A DNA stretch of 64,000 bases from Erythrobacter sp. (GTDB taxonomy: Bacteria; Pseudomonadota; Alphaproteobacteria; Sphingomonadales; Sphingomonadaceae). This document shows, piece after piece, positions 9,757 to 19,919 of this stretch. Numbering within the stretch: the stretch's first letter is position 1; each line of letters opens with the position of its first letter. The DNA lies in the NCBI GenBank assembly GCA_029937545.1, contig JAPYPR010000002.1, positions 62,001 to 126,000 on the forward strand. The letters are read 5' to 3'. Made by a program: the position numbers and the translations under genes. The notes beneath the pieces were generated by a model. It was not told the DNA's origin. It was given only the letters and a program-made list of their open reading frames with translations, and ran no database searches.

Positions 9757-10218
9757 ATGAAACTCGGTCGTCTCAACCACATCGGCGTCGCCACGCCCTC
9801 GATCGAGGAATCGATCGCATATTACCGCGACGTCATGGGCGCGACGAAGATCCGCGAGCCGTTCGATCTGGAAGAACAAGGCGTGAAGGTCTGCTTCGTT
9901 GATACGCCCGGCGATCCGACCGAGAGCGGCCCTAGCTTCGGCACGCAGATCGAGCTGATCGAGCCGCTGTCCGATGCCTCGCCCATCGCCGGTTTCCTCG
10001 CCAAGAACCCGGCGGGCGGGCAGCACCACCTGTGCTACGAAGTCGAGGATATCGAGGAAGCGCGCAGCTGGTTCGAGGAGAAGGGCAAGCGTATCCTCGG
10101 TCCCACGCGCATCGGCGCGCATGGCACGCCGATCTTTTTCCTCCACCCCAAAGACATGATGGGCCAGCTGACCGAGATCATGGAAACGCCCAAGGAAACG
10201 ACGCACTGGTCGAATTAG
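9757..10218 (+). CDS. mce: methylmalonyl-CoA epimerase
   Basis: MKLGRLNHIGVATPSIEESIAYYRDVMGA..., vicinal-oxygen-chelate fold; next to mutase. Confidence 0.9.
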   Translation: MKLGRLNHIGVATPSIEESIAYYRDVMGATKIREPFDLEEQGVKVCFVDTPGDPTESGPSFGTQIELIEPLSDASPIAGFLAKNPAGGQHHLCYEVEDIEEARSWFEEKGKRILGPTRIGAHGTPIFFLHPKDMMGQLTEIMETPKETTHWSN

Positions 10219-10228
10219 GGCCAGACCG

Positions 10229-10306
10229 TCCTCCTAGCGAAAGCTGGGATCGAGTGCAGACAGGCGCTAGACCGATAGCGATCCCAGCTTTCTCTGGAAT
10301 GACGTG
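10229..10306. repeat. REP-like palindromic intergenic repeat
   Basis: gcgaaagctgggatcg...cgatcccagctttctctggaatgacg inverted arms. Confidence 0.6.
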
Positions 10307-10308
10307 AG

Positions 10309-12471
10309 ATGGAAATGACCGACAAACCCACCTACGCCGACTGGAAGTCCCTTGCCGACAAGGAGGTGAAGGGCCGCGATCTGACCTGGCACACGCCGGA
10401 AGGGATCGCCGTCAAGCCGCTCTATACTAGCGAGGATACTACCGATCTCGACCCCGGCGTCCCCGGCATCGCGCCATTTACGCGCGGACCCTATGCCTCG
10501 ATGTACACGGGCCGCCCCTGGACGATCCGACAGTACGCGGGCTTTTCGACTGCCGAGGAATCGAACGCCTTCTATCGCCGCAATCTCGCGGCGGGTCAGA
10601 AAGGGCTCTCGGTCGCCTTCGACCTCGCCACGCACCGAGGCTATGACAGCGACCACCCGCGCGTGGTCGGCGATGTGGGCAAGGCGGGCGTTGCGATCGA
10701 CACCGTGCGCGACATGGAGATCCTGTTCGACCAGATCCCGCTCGACACGATGAGCGTATCCATGACGATGAACGGCGCGGTGATTCCCGTGCTCGCCTTC
10801 TACATCGTCGCAGCGGAGCGGCAGGGGGTCAGTCAGGACAAGCTCGCCGGGACCATCCAGAACGACATTCTCAAGGAGTTCATGGTCCGCAACACCTATA
10901 TCTACCCGCCCGAACCGAGCATGCGGATCGTTTCGGACATCATCGCATATACCAGCTCCAACATGCCGAAATTCAACAGTATTTCGATCTCGGGCTACCA
11001 TATGCACGAGGCCGGGGCGACGGCGGTGCAGGAACTGGCCTTCACCATTGCCGACGGCAAGGAATACGCCAAGCGCGCGATGGAAGCGGGTCTCGATATC
11101 GACGCCTTCGCGCCGCGCCTGTCCTTCTTCTGGGGCATCGGCATGAACTTCTTCATGGAGATCGCCAAGATGCGCGCTGCGCGTCATCTGTGGCACGATG
11201 TCATGACCGATCTTGGCGCGCAGAACCCCAAGTCGAAGATGCTGCGCACCCATTGCCAGACCAGCGGCGTGAGCCTGCAGGAGCAGGACCCTTACAACAA
11301 CGTCATCCGCACCACGATCGAGGCGATGGCAGCGGTGCTGGGCGGCACGCAGAGCTTGCACACGAACGCGCTGGACGAGGCCATCGCGCTCCCCACCGAC
11401 TTCTCCGCCCGCATCGCGCGCAACACACAGCTGGTGATCCAGGAAGAGACCGGGATCACCAATGTCGCCGATCCGCTGGGCGGCAGCTATTATATCGAGA
11501 GTCTCACCGCCGCGCTTGTGGAGCAGGCCAAGGCCATGCTCGACGAGGTCGAGGCGGCGGGCGGCATGACCGAATATGTCGCCAGCGGTAAGCCGAAGGC
11601 GCAGATCGAGGAGGCTGCCGCGGCCAAGCAGGCCAGCGTCGACCGGGGCGAGACCGTGATCGTCGGCGTCAACAAGTACCGCCGCGACAAGGAAGACGAG
11701 ATCGACACGCTCGATATCGACAACCACGCCGTGCGCCAGAGCCAGATCGCCCGCCTCGAAAAGGTCCGCGCGGGTCGCGACGAATTCGCCTGCAAGGCCG
11801 CGCTCGACGCGCTGGCACGCGGCGCGGCGCAGCGGGAGGGTAACTTGCTTGCGCTGGCAGTCGAAGCCGCGCGCCACGATGCGACGCTGGGTGAAATCAG
11901 CCAGGCGATGGAAGACGCCTATGGCCGCTACGATACCATGCCGAAGCCTGTGCGCGGCGTGTATTCCGAAGCCTATTCGGACGACGATCGCTATGCTCAG
12001 GTGGTCGAGGGCGTGAAGGCGGTCGAGCGCCGCTTGGGCCGCGCGCCCAAGCTGATGGTCGCGAAGATGGGTCAGGATGGCCACGACCGCGGCGCGAACG
12101 TGATCGCATCCGCCTTTGCCGACATGGGCTTCGAGGTCGTGTCCGGGCCGCTGTTCCAGACCCCGCAGGAAACGCGCGACATGGCGCTGCAAAACGATGT
12201 GGATGCCATCGGCGCGAGCAGTCTCGCAGCGGGCCACAAAACCCTCATCCCCGAACTGATCGGCCTACTGAAAGATGCGGGCCGCAGCGACATCAAGGTG
12301 ATCGCCGGCGGCGTGATCCCGCAGAAGGATTACGACTTCCTCCGCGATGCCGGGGTGCAGGGCATCTACGGACCGGGCAGCAACGTGGTCGAATGCGCGG
12401 CGGACGTGCTGCGGTTGCTGGGGCACAATATGCCGCCCGCGGGCGAGAATCTGGACGAGGCGGCGGAGTGA
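10309..12471 (+). CDS. scpA: methylmalonyl-CoA mutase, single chain with B12-binding domain
   Basis: [55 protein letters not shown]-terminal [26 protein letters not shown]12 motif. Confidence 0.95.
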   Translation: MEMTDKPTYADWKSLADKEVKGRDLTWHTPEGIAVKPLYTSEDTTDLDPGVPGIAPFTRGPYASMYTGRPWTIRQYAGFSTAEESNAFYRRNLAAGQKGLSVAFDLATHRGYDSDHPRVVGDVGKAGVAIDTVRDMEILFDQIPLDTMSVSMTMNGAVIPVLAFYIVAAERQGVSQDKLAGTIQNDILKEFMVRNTYIYPPEPSMRIVSDIIAYTSSNMPKFNSISISGYHMHEAGATAVQELAFTIADGKEYAKRAMEAGLDIDAFAPRLSFFWGIGMNFFMEIAKMRAARHLWHDVMTDLGAQNPKSKMLRTHCQTSGVSLQEQDPYNNVIRTTIEAMAAVLGGTQSLHTNALDEAIALPTDFSARIARNTQLVIQEETGITNVADPLGGSYYIESLTAALVEQAKAMLDEVEAAGGMTEYVASGKPKAQIEEAAAAKQASVDRGETVIVGVNKYRRDKEDEIDTLDIDNHAVRQSQIARLEKVRAGRDEFACKAALDALARGAAQREGNLLALAVEAARHDATLGEISQAMEDAYGRYDTMPKPVRGVYSEAYSDDDRYAQVVEGVKAVERRLGRAPKLMVAKMGQDGHDRGANVIASAFADMGFEVVSGPLFQTPQETRDMALQNDVDAIGASSLAAGHKTLIPELIGLLKDAGRSDIKVIAGGVIPQKDYDFLRDAGVQGIYGPGSNVVECAADVLRLLGHNMPPAGENLDEAAE

Positions 12472-12713
12472 GCTTCTCAGATCGCCCTGATGGTTTCAGC
12501 CTAAGGAAATCAGGCTTCTTCCTACTGATGCTCATCCTTGGCATCGCAACCATCTTCCTGCTCATGGCGTGGTCGATGTCCTTCTACGACTTGGACTTAG
12601 TGGAAGCGCCGAGAAGCCTTGATGTCGCCGATCTCGTTATCCCCGCAGCTTGGGTAATTTCTGCTGCTCTGCTCTGGCTCTATTTTCGACTTTTCATGCG
12701 AGACAAAAATTGA
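12468..12713 (+). CDS. small membrane protein
   Basis: GTG start overlapping the mutase stop; two hydrophobic segments [17 protein letters not shown] and [11 protein letters not shown]. Confidence 0.5.
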   Translation: MSFSDRPDGFSLRKSGFFLLMLILGIATIFLLMAWSMSFYDLDLVEAPRSLDVADLVIPAAWVISAALLWLYFRLFMRDKN

Positions 12714-13726
12714 CCCAAATCCGCACCGACTGGACCCGCGAGGAAATCGCGGACCTCTTCGACCTCCCCTTCACCGAACTGCTTTTCCGTGCAGCCACGG
12801 TCCACCGCGAATTCCATCCGCCCGAGCAGATCCAGCTTTGCACGCTGCTGTCGATCAAGACCGGCGGGTGTCCGGAGGATTGCGGCTATTGCTCGCAGTC
12901 GGTGAAGGCCGACAGCGGCGTCGAGCCGACCAAGCTGATGGAGGTGCAGTCTGTTCTCCAGCGCGCGGCTCAGGCGAAGGATGCAGGCAGCCAGCGCTTC
13001 TGCATGGGCGCGGCGTGGCGCAACCCCAAGGACCGCGATATGCCTGCGATCGTCGAGATCGTGAAGGGCGTGCGCGCAATGGGGCTGGAGACCTGCATGA
13101 CGCTGGGCATGCTGACGCCGAAACAGGCGGATATGCTGAAGGACGCCGGGCTCGACTACTATAATCACAATGTCGACACCGGGCCGGAATATTACGAGCG
13201 CGTGATCTCGACTCGCAACTATCAGGACCGGCTCGATACGCTGCAAAACGTGCGCGACGCGGGCATCAATGTGTGCAGCGGCGGGATCGTGGGCATGGGC
13301 GAAACGCGGGAGGACCGCGTCGGCTTCGTCCACACGCTCGCCACGCTGGAACGCCATCCCGAAAGCGTGCCGGTCAACGCGTTGGTGCCGGTCAAGGGCA
13401 CGGTGCTGGGCGACATGCTGGCCGACACCCCGCTCGCCAAGATCGACGATATCGAGTTCGTGCGCACCGTGGCGGTGGCGCGCATCTGTATGCCGATGAG
13501 CATGGTGCGCCTTTCTGCGGGCCGCGAGTCGATGTCCGAAGCGACGCAGGCGCTGTGCTTCATGGCGGGTGCGAATTCCATTTTCACCGGCGACAAGCTG
13601 CTGACCACACCCAATGCGGGCGACGATAGCGACGGCGCGCTGCTCACCAAGCTCGGCATGACGGCGCTGCAGCAGGAAGAACCTATGCGGGCTTGCAAGG
13701 TGGCGGAGCGAGAGCCGGCTGAGTGA
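12710..13726 (+). CDS. bioB: biotin synthase
   Basis: TTG start; [22 protein letters not shown] radical-SAM cluster, full BioB signature. Confidence 0.95.
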   Translation: MTQIRTDWTREEIADLFDLPFTELLFRAATVHREFHPPEQIQLCTLLSIKTGGCPEDCGYCSQSVKADSGVEPTKLMEVQSVLQRAAQAKDAGSQRFCMGAAWRNPKDRDMPAIVEIVKGVRAMGLETCMTLGMLTPKQADMLKDAGLDYYNHNVDTGPEYYERVISTRNYQDRLDTLQNVRDAGINVCSGGIVGMGETREDRVGFVHTLATLERHPESVPVNALVPVKGTVLGDMLADTPLAKIDDIEFVRTVAVARICMPMSMVRLSAGRESMSEATQALCFMAGANSIFTGDKLLTTPNAGDDSDGALLTKLGMTALQQEEPMRACKVAEREPAE

Positions 13727-13740
13727 TAGCCTCATTACTT

Positions 13741-13828
13741 CGTCGCCCCGGCCCCCGAGCCGGGGTCCAGCTGCCGTTCGGCGCAGCGCTCAAAGGAAGC
13801 TGGACCCCGGATCAAGTCCGGGGTGACG
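13741..13828. repeat. REP-like inverted repeat (CCGGGGTCCAGCT...AGCTGGACCCCGG)
   Basis: cgtcgccccggcccccgagccggggtccagct ... agctggaccccggatcaagtccggggtgacg. Confidence 0.75.
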
Positions 13829-13835
13829 GTGGTGT

Positions 13836-14630
13836 TTGCCTTTAGGCTTCTCTGTCGACGAACTGCTGCCCCGCGCTCGGGGTGGAGGCGTGCTCAAGAT
13901 GGGGCTTGCCAAATTGCACGAGGGCGAGTGGCTCCAACCCGATCCCGACCTTGAAGCGCGCGCGGCAGGCTTCGCGGCCTACCCCGAGGGCATCCAGCTT
14001 TCCCCGCAAGGCGAGGCACCCGGGGCAGAACTCGCTGCCATGCTCTGTCTTTCCGGCAGCCTTCCCGAAGCGGCTCGTGCGCATCACGAGGATATGTGCC
14101 TCCTCACCCTGCGTCCCGGCGACAAGCAATACCGCCTCGTTGGCGCGGCGGTCGCTTGGCCTTCCGACTGGACGCCAGCCGACAAGCTGGGCCTGCCATT
14201 GCGCGCGCTTCATGCCCCAATACAAGGTTACGAGGAGCAGCTCGCCAGCGGGGTCGACAACTTCATGGGCAAGCTCAAGCCAGACGCGATTTACGGCCGT
14301 TGCAACTGGTTTGTGGCTGCTACCGGAAAGCCCCGCTGGGTCGCCGAGCCGCCCGAACGAGCCTTCGCCCATGTCACTCCCGAGAACGCTGGCGAGACGC
14401 TGTTCGTGCGCTCCGAGCGCCAGACGCTGCGCCGCCTGCCACAGACCGGCGCAATCCTCTTCACGGTCGGTGTTTACGTTGCGCCATTCGGACAGCTCTC
14501 GCAGCCGAATCGCCAACGCCTCGCCGCGGCTGTCGCCAGCCTCGTCGAAGGCGAGGGCGACCGGCGCGGCACAGGGGCTTACGCTGGCGCCTTAATCGGC
14601 TATGCGAACCGGAGAGAGGAAACGTCATGA
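13836..14630 (+). CDS. DUF3445 / heme-dependent oxidative N-demethylase-like protein
   Basis: DWTPADKLGLPLRALHAPIQGYEEQLASGVDNFMGKL...RCNWFV...LFVRSERQTLRRLPQTGAILFTV. Confidence 0.75.
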   Translation: MPLGFSVDELLPRARGGGVLKMGLAKLHEGEWLQPDPDLEARAAGFAAYPEGIQLSPQGEAPGAELAAMLCLSGSLPEAARAHHEDMCLLTLRPGDKQYRLVGAAVAWPSDWTPADKLGLPLRALHAPIQGYEEQLASGVDNFMGKLKPDAIYGRCNWFVAATGKPRWVAEPPERAFAHVTPENAGETLFVRSERQTLRRLPQTGAILFTVGVYVAPFGQLSQPNRQRLAAAVASLVEGEGDRRGTGAYAGALIGYANRREETS

Positions 14631-15043
14631 GCCTAATCGCCGCTGCGCTGGTCATCGCCGCGCAGGCCACTAAGCCCGATCCGCTGCCGCCGTGCGACCG
14701 CGCACGGGCCGAGCGCGGGGTGCAAAGCGCGATGAATTTCTGCGCGCACCGCGACTATCTCAAGGCCGATCGTGCGCTGAATGTCCAGTGGACAAAGACC
14801 GCCGCGGCAATGCGCGCCATGGATAGGGGCGACTTCGTGCCTGACGACGGCAGGCCGGGCTATTTCGACACGCTGCTGAAGTCCCAGCGCGCCTGGATCG
14901 CCTATCGCAACGCGCATTGCACCAGCGCGGGCTATCAGGCACGGGGCGGCACTATGGAACCTATGCTGGTGAGCTTTTGCCTCACCGACCTGACCGAACA
15001 ACGAATCAAGCAATTGCGCCAGCTGGCGGAGAAACCCGAATAA
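14627..15043 (+). CDS. LprI/DUF1311-like secreted protein
   Basis: MSLIAAALVIAAQATKPDPLPPCDRA...MRAMD...GYFDTLLKSQRAWIAYRNAHC; ATGA overlap with upstream gene. Confidence 0.7.
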   Translation: MSLIAAALVIAAQATKPDPLPPCDRARAERGVQSAMNFCAHRDYLKADRALNVQWTKTAAAMRAMDRGDFVPDDGRPGYFDTLLKSQRAWIAYRNAHCTSAGYQARGGTMEPMLVSFCLTDLTEQRIKQLRQLAEKPE

Positions 15044-17100
15044 TGTTCTCGAAAATCCTGATTGCCAACCGCGGCGAAATCGCCTGCCGCGTCATCAAGA
15101 CTGCCCGGCGCATGGGGATCGCCACCGTTGCGGTCTATTCCGATGCAGACGCTCGCGCGCCTTTCGTACGCATGGCGGACGAGGCTGTGCATATCGGCCC
15201 GGCGCAGGCGTCGGAAAGCTACCTCGTCGCGGACAAGATCATCGCCGCGTGCAAGCAGACCGGGGCCGAGGCGGTTCATCCGGGCTATGGCTTCCTGTCC
15301 GAGCGTGCGAGCTTCGTCGAGGCGCTCGCTGCCGAAAATATCGCCTTTATCGGCCCGCCGGCCGATGTGATCGCTGCGATGGGCGACAAGATCGAATCCA
15401 AGAAGATCGCTCGCGAAGCTGGCGTAAACGTCGTCCCCGGCTTTGTCGGCGAAATCCGCGATACGGACCACGCGGTCGAGATCAGCGACGACATCGGCTA
15501 TCCGGTGATGATGAAGGCCAGCGCGGGCGGCGGGGGCAAGGGTATGCGCCTCGCCTATAGTGAGAAGGACGTCCGCGAAGGGTTCGAAGCGACCAAGCGC
15601 GAAGGCCTCAACAGCTTCGGCGACGACCGCGTCTTCATCGAGAAATTCATCGAGGATCCGCGACACATCGAAATCCAGATCCTCGGCGACAAGCACGGCA
15701 ATGTGCTCTATCTCAACGAACGCGAATGCAGCATCCAGCGCCGCCACCAGAAGGTGGTGGAAGAAGCGCCGTCTCCCTTCGTCACACCAAAGATGCGCAA
15801 GGCCATGGGCGAGCAGTGCGTCGCGCTGTCGAAGGCCGTCGGTTATCACAGCGCCGGCACGGTCGAACTGATCGTCAGCGGAGCGGACAAGACCGGCGAG
15901 AGCTTTTATTTCCTCGAAATGAACACCCGGCTGCAGGTCGAACATCCGGTCACAGAGATGATCACCGGCGTCGATCTGGTCGAATGGATGATTCGCGTGG
16001 CGGCGGGCGAGAAGCTCGCCATGACGCAGGACGATATCAAGATCGACGGGTGGGCGATCGAGAACCGCGTTTATGCCGAAGATCCCTACCGCGGGTTCCT
16101 CCCGAGCATCGGACGGCTGGTCCATTATCAGCCGCCGGTCGAACCCTGGACCGACGACGGCTCCGCAAACGGCCGGCGCGGTGTCGACGGTATCCGCGTC
16201 GACGATGGTGTCTACGAGGGCGGCGAGGTCTCGATCCACTACGACCCGATGATCGCCAAGCTGGTGACCTGGGGTGAGACGCGCGACGAGGCGGCGGACC
16301 TGCAGGTCAAGGCGCTCGATGCTTTCCGGATCGAAGGGCTGGGCCATAACGTCGATTTCCTCAGCGCGATCATGCAGCACCCGCGCTTTCGCTCGGGCGA
16401 GCTGACAACCGGCTTTATCGCCGAGGAATATCCCGAGGGCTTCGAAGGGGCGCCTGCGGACGAACGCCTTACCCGCGTTCTCGCAGCGGTCGGCGGCGTG
16501 ATTGCGACCGCCGATGCCGATCGGGCGCGGCGGATCGATCAGCAGCTCGACGGCGATTTCTACGCGCCGGGCGACTGGAGCATCCGTATAGGCGAACGCG
16601 AGGAAGGCTCGACTACTCACGAAGTCAGACTGGTCGAGGACGCGATTAGCGTCGACGGCGAGCCGGTGGTGCTCGAGATGGAATACACTCCGGGCGAGAC
16701 CATGGTCGAGGTTGCGCTCTACGGAGAGGATTCCGCTGAGTCCGAAGCAACCTACACGCTCCAGCTATCGCCGACGCGCACCGGCTATGCCGTCACCACC
16801 CGCGGTGCGACGCACCAACTGCGTATCCTGCAGAGCCGCATCGCCCAACTTGCGGGTCACATGATCGAGAAGGAGCCGCCCGATCTTTCCAAGATGCTCA
16901 TCTGTCCGATGCCGGGCCTGCTTGTAAAATTGCATGTCGGTGAGGGCGACGAAGTCCAGCCGGGCCAGCCGCTCGCAACCGTTGAAGCAATGAAGATGGA
17001 AAACATCCTGCGCGCCGAGAAAGAGGCCGTCGTCAGCAGGATCAACGCGGGAGAAGGCGATAGTCTCGCAGTCGATGAGGTCATCTTGGAGCTCGAATAG
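15043..17100 (+). CDS. pccA: acetyl/propionyl-CoA carboxylase alpha subunit (biotin carboxylase + BCCP)
   Basis: MFSKILIANRGEIACRVIKTARRMG...; C-terminal VEAMKMENILRAEKE biotinyl motif. Confidence 0.95.
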   Translation: MFSKILIANRGEIACRVIKTARRMGIATVAVYSDADARAPFVRMADEAVHIGPAQASESYLVADKIIAACKQTGAEAVHPGYGFLSERASFVEALAAENIAFIGPPADVIAAMGDKIESKKIAREAGVNVVPGFVGEIRDTDHAVEISDDIGYPVMMKASAGGGGKGMRLAYSEKDVREGFEATKREGLNSFGDDRVFIEKFIEDPRHIEIQILGDKHGNVLYLNERECSIQRRHQKVVEEAPSPFVTPKMRKAMGEQCVALSKAVGYHSAGTVELIVSGADKTGESFYFLEMNTRLQVEHPVTEMITGVDLVEWMIRVAAGEKLAMTQDDIKIDGWAIENRVYAEDPYRGFLPSIGRLVHYQPPVEPWTDDGSANGRRGVDGIRVDDGVYEGGEVSIHYDPMIAKLVTWGETRDEAADLQVKALDAFRIEGLGHNVDFLSAIMQHPRFRSGELTTGFIAEEYPEGFEGAPADERLTRVLAAVGGVIATADADRARRIDQQLDGDFYAPGDWSIRIGEREEGSTTHEVRLVEDAISVDGEPVVLEMEYTPGETMVEVALYGEDSAESEATYTLQLSPTRTGYAVTTRGATHQLRILQSRIAQLAGHMIEKEPPDLSKMLICPMPGLLVKLHVGEGDEVQPGQPLATVEAMKMENILRAEKEAVVSRINAGEGDSLAVDEVILELE

Positions 17101-17280
17101 ATCAGCCAGTCTGCCGGAAGACATCGGCCTGCCGAAAGAATGTTGCCGGAATTCGCCATCGTGCGATTATTTTGTCTCGGTGCGGGGCAAACGTGGTCAA
17201 CGCGCTTTAAAAGATTCGCCGTCAGACCGATACTGTGCGCCTTCGGATCGCTTCTGAGGCACTAGGCACAGGAGTTACGC

Positions 17281-17541
17281 ATGGCACACAAGGGAACAGG
17301 ATTCTTCGATACGCGGGGCAATTATCATAAGACCCCGGAGGACGCGACGATCGCGGACCTCGCAGGCATTCTCGGCAAGATCGGCGATGGCGACAGCCTC
17401 GCCCCCGGCATTGCGCAAATGCTGTTGGAGCGGCGCAGCGAGATCGAGCGGTTGTTCGCCGAACACGATACGATGATGGCGGACTACCAGCCTGTCGGCG
17501 CCGGGGCGAAGGTCACCCGGCTCGAACCACGAGCTAGCTGA
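17281..17541 (+). CDS. hypothetical protein
   Basis: MAHKGTGFFDTRGNYHKTPEDATIADLAGILGKIGDGD...; ORF with plausible spacing. Confidence 0.55.
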   Translation: MAHKGTGFFDTRGNYHKTPEDATIADLAGILGKIGDGDSLAPGIAQMLLERRSEIERLFAEHDTMMADYQPVGAGAKVTRLEPRAS

Positions 17542-17998
17542 TCAGTCGACTATCGCGACTGCGCGAATCCAACCCGCGCTGGCGCGTTCGATCTTGACCG
17601 GGAAGCAACTGACGGTGAAGCCATGCGCGGGCAGTGCGGCGAGATTAGTGAGCTTCTCGATCTGGTAATACGGCCGGATGCGACCGGCTTTGTGGCCTTC
17701 CCAGATGATTGCCGGATCGCGCTCCTGCGGCCAGCGCTTCGCCGTGTGGCTGAAAGGCGCATCCCAGCTCCAGGCATCGGTACCGACGACTTCGACGCCG
17801 CGTTCGGTCAACCATGGAGTGGTCTCCACGCCGAGGCCGACGCCTTGGTCGGTCGTTCTTTTCGAGTCCGGGAAAGAACATCGCGATCTACCCCCACGTG
17901 CTGTCGTGGGTCATGTACTGGATCTTCGGCCGCATCCCTTCGGGATCGGATAAGACGTCATTTTTGATGGGGATCGAAAGGTCGATGAAGCGCGGCAT
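17542..17998 (-). pseudogene. cyclase/kynurenine-formamidase-like protein, decayed (in-frame TAG plus internal deletion)
   Basis: MPRFIDLSIPIKNDVLSDPEGMRPKIQYMTHDSTWG-TAG-IAMFFPGLEKND ... frameshift/deletion ... VGLGVETTPWLTERGVEVVGTDAWSWDAPFSHTAKRW...GFTVSCFPVKIERASAGWIRAVAIVD. Confidence 0.85.
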
Positions 17999-18030
17999 GC
18001 TGCGCAGCATGGGCGCAGCATTTTCGCCCG

Positions 18031-19152
18031 TCAATGCGCCTGCAATTGCGCGTCGAGGAAGGCGGCGATGTCTGCCAGATCGACGTCTTTCGCGAGGTAC
18101 GCCTCGCCGATAGCGCGGAGCAAGATGAAGGGCAGGGTGCCGCCCGCATCCATCTTCTTGTCGTGCAGCATGTGTGCCACCAGCGCGCTGCCATCGCACT
18201 CGAGCCCGAGTGCCGCGATCTCTGCGGGCAGCCCAGCTTTGTCGATAGCGCGAGTCATGCGTGCAGCATCGTCATCGGCGATTTCGCCGCGCCGTGCCGA
18301 ATAGCGGGCCGCGAGCACCATGCCGAGCGCAACGCCTTCTCCGTGCAGCAGGCGGTCGGAAAAGCCGGTCTCCGCTTCGAGCGCATGGCCGAAGGTGTGG
18401 CCGAGATTGAGCAGCGCGCGGATACCGGTCGTCTCGCGCTCGTCTTCGGCGACGATGCGGGCCTTCGCGGCGACGCTGGTGGCGACGGCGTGTTCGAGCG
18501 GCGCTTCTTCGAGGGCGAGCACTTCGCTGCCATGGACCTCCAGCCAGTCGAGAAAAGCCTCGTCTCCGAGCATGCCGTATTTCAGCACCTCGGCATAACC
18601 TGCTCGCATTTCTCGCTCGGGCAAAGTCGCCAGCGCGTCGAGATCGGCAAGGACTAGCGAGGGCTGGTGGAACGCGCCGACGAGATTCTTGCCCGCTGAA
18701 GTGTTGATGGCGGTTTTGCCGCCGACCGAACTGTCGACCTGGGCGAGGAGCGTCGTAGGCAATTGCACGAAGCCACAGCCGCGCTTGACGATGGCGCAGG
18801 CGAAGCCGGTGAGGTCGCCAACCACCCCGCCGCCAAGGGCGAAGACGTGATCGCCGCGCGTTATGCCAAGGCCAAGCAGCCAGTCGACAAGATCCTGCAA
18901 GCCTGCCCAGCTTTTCGCCGCCTCGCCGGGCTCGACGAGGTACCAGGCGATTTCGAAACCTTCGGATGCGAGTGAATGCGCGAGGCGCTCGCCATGGTGC
19001 TTCAACGCATTGCGATCGGCGACGATCGGTACTTTGCGGCCATGATAAGGCTCTATGAAGTCACGAGCGAGAGAAAGCGCTTCGTCCAGCAACCCCTTGC
19101 CGACATGCACTTCGTAGCTTCGGCCCGCGAGTTCGACCGGGATCACAGCCAT
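18031..19152 (-). CDS. aroB: 3-dehydroquinate synthase
   Basis: [25 protein letters not shown]...[61 protein letters not shown]. Confidence 0.95.
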   Translation of the reverse strand: MAVIPVELAGRSYEVHVGKGLLDEALSLARDFIEPYHGRKVPIVADRNALKHHGERLAHSLASEGFEIAWYLVEPGEAAKSWAGLQDLVDWLLGLGITRGDHVFALGGGVVGDLTGFACAIVKRGCGFVQLPTTLLAQVDSSVGGKTAINTSAGKNLVGAFHQPSLVLADLDALATLPEREMRAGYAEVLKYGMLGDEAFLDWLEVHGSEVLALEEAPLEHAVATSVAAKARIVAEDERETTGIRALLNLGHTFGHALEAETGFSDRLLHGEGVALGMVLAARYSARRGEIADDDAARMTRAIDKAGLPAEIAALGLECDGSALVAHMLHDKKMDAGGTLPFILLRAIGEAYLAKDVDLADIAAFLDAQLQAH

Positions 19153-19709
19153 GCGTTTATCGCCTCCAAGATACGAAGCGCAGTCTGGTGATGCGGGCCG
19201 TCGTCGGTCACCACATGCAGTTGTGCTTGCGCATAGGCGCCACTGCGCTGGTCCTTCAGATTGGTTAGTATTTCTCTCGGGTCGCCCTTTTTCAGCAGGG
19301 GGCGTGTGTTGCGCCTGCCGGTCCGCTCGACCAGCGTATCGATGTCGCAATCGAGCCACACTGCGATGGCCTTATCGACGATCAGCGCCCGGGTCTCGGC
19401 ATCGATGAATGCCCCGCCGCCTGTTGCGATGACGCCGTGATCCTCCTCCATTAGCCGCGCGATCACCCGGCGCTCGCCTTCACGGAAATAGGCTTCCCCG
19501 TGCGCCTCGAAAATTTCTGCGATGCTGCGGTCTGCCGCGCGCTCGATCTCGTTGTCTGCATCGATAAAGTCGGTTTGCATCAATGATGCCAGCCGTCGCC
19601 CGACAGTGGATTTGCCGACTCCCATCAAGCCGACCAGCACGACCGGCCGGTCGATCCGCCGTGCGATGGCGGAAATGGCATCTTGTGTGATGGCAGGCGC
19701 TTCGGTCAT
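19143..19709 (-). CDS. aroK: shikimate kinase
   Basis: [65 protein letters not shown]; overlaps aroB start. Confidence 0.95.
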   Translation of the reverse strand: MTEAPAITQDAISAIARRIDRPVVLVGLMGVGKSTVGRRLASLMQTDFIDADNEIERAADRSIAEIFEAHGEAYFREGERRVIARLMEEDHGVIATGGGAFIDAETRALIVDKAIAVWLDCDIDTLVERTGRRNTRPLLKKGDPREILTNLKDQRSGAYAQAQLHVVTDDGPHHQTALRILEAINAWL

Positions 19710-19784
19710 TGCCGCCGTGCCTAGAGATGGGCTAGGGTGCGGGCAAGGTATCAGCACTTGAAGCGGGACGCGAAAAACTTGGTC

Positions 19785-19919
19785 ATGGACAGCAAGCGGA
19801 TCGGAGGCATCGCGGTGTTGATTATCGTCGCGCTCTGCGTCCTGGCCTGGATCGATGGCGGGGAAGAGCCGCTGCATCCGATCGAGCAGGAGATCACGCT
19901 GCCGGGAGCCGCGCGATGA
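19785..19919 (+). CDS. short membrane protein
   Basis: MDSKRIGGIAVLIIVALCVLAWIDGGEEPLHPIEQEITLPGAAR; overlaps next ORF by ATGA. Confidence 0.55.
   Translation: MDSKRIGGIAVLIIVALCVLAWIDGGEEPLHPIEQEITLPGAAR

Noticed and set aside
10267-12237. 656-aa antisense ORF
   Set aside because: Opposite methylmalonyl-CoA mutase
14935-16620. 561-aa antisense ORF
   Set aside because: Opposite pccA
2863-17890. Amber (TAG) recoding, suggested by two in-frame TAGs (2863-2865 and in the cyclase pseudogene)
   Set aside because: Many confident genes here end in TAG (pccB, mce, pccA, accA, mutT), and the cyclase has other lesions, so TAG is a normal stop
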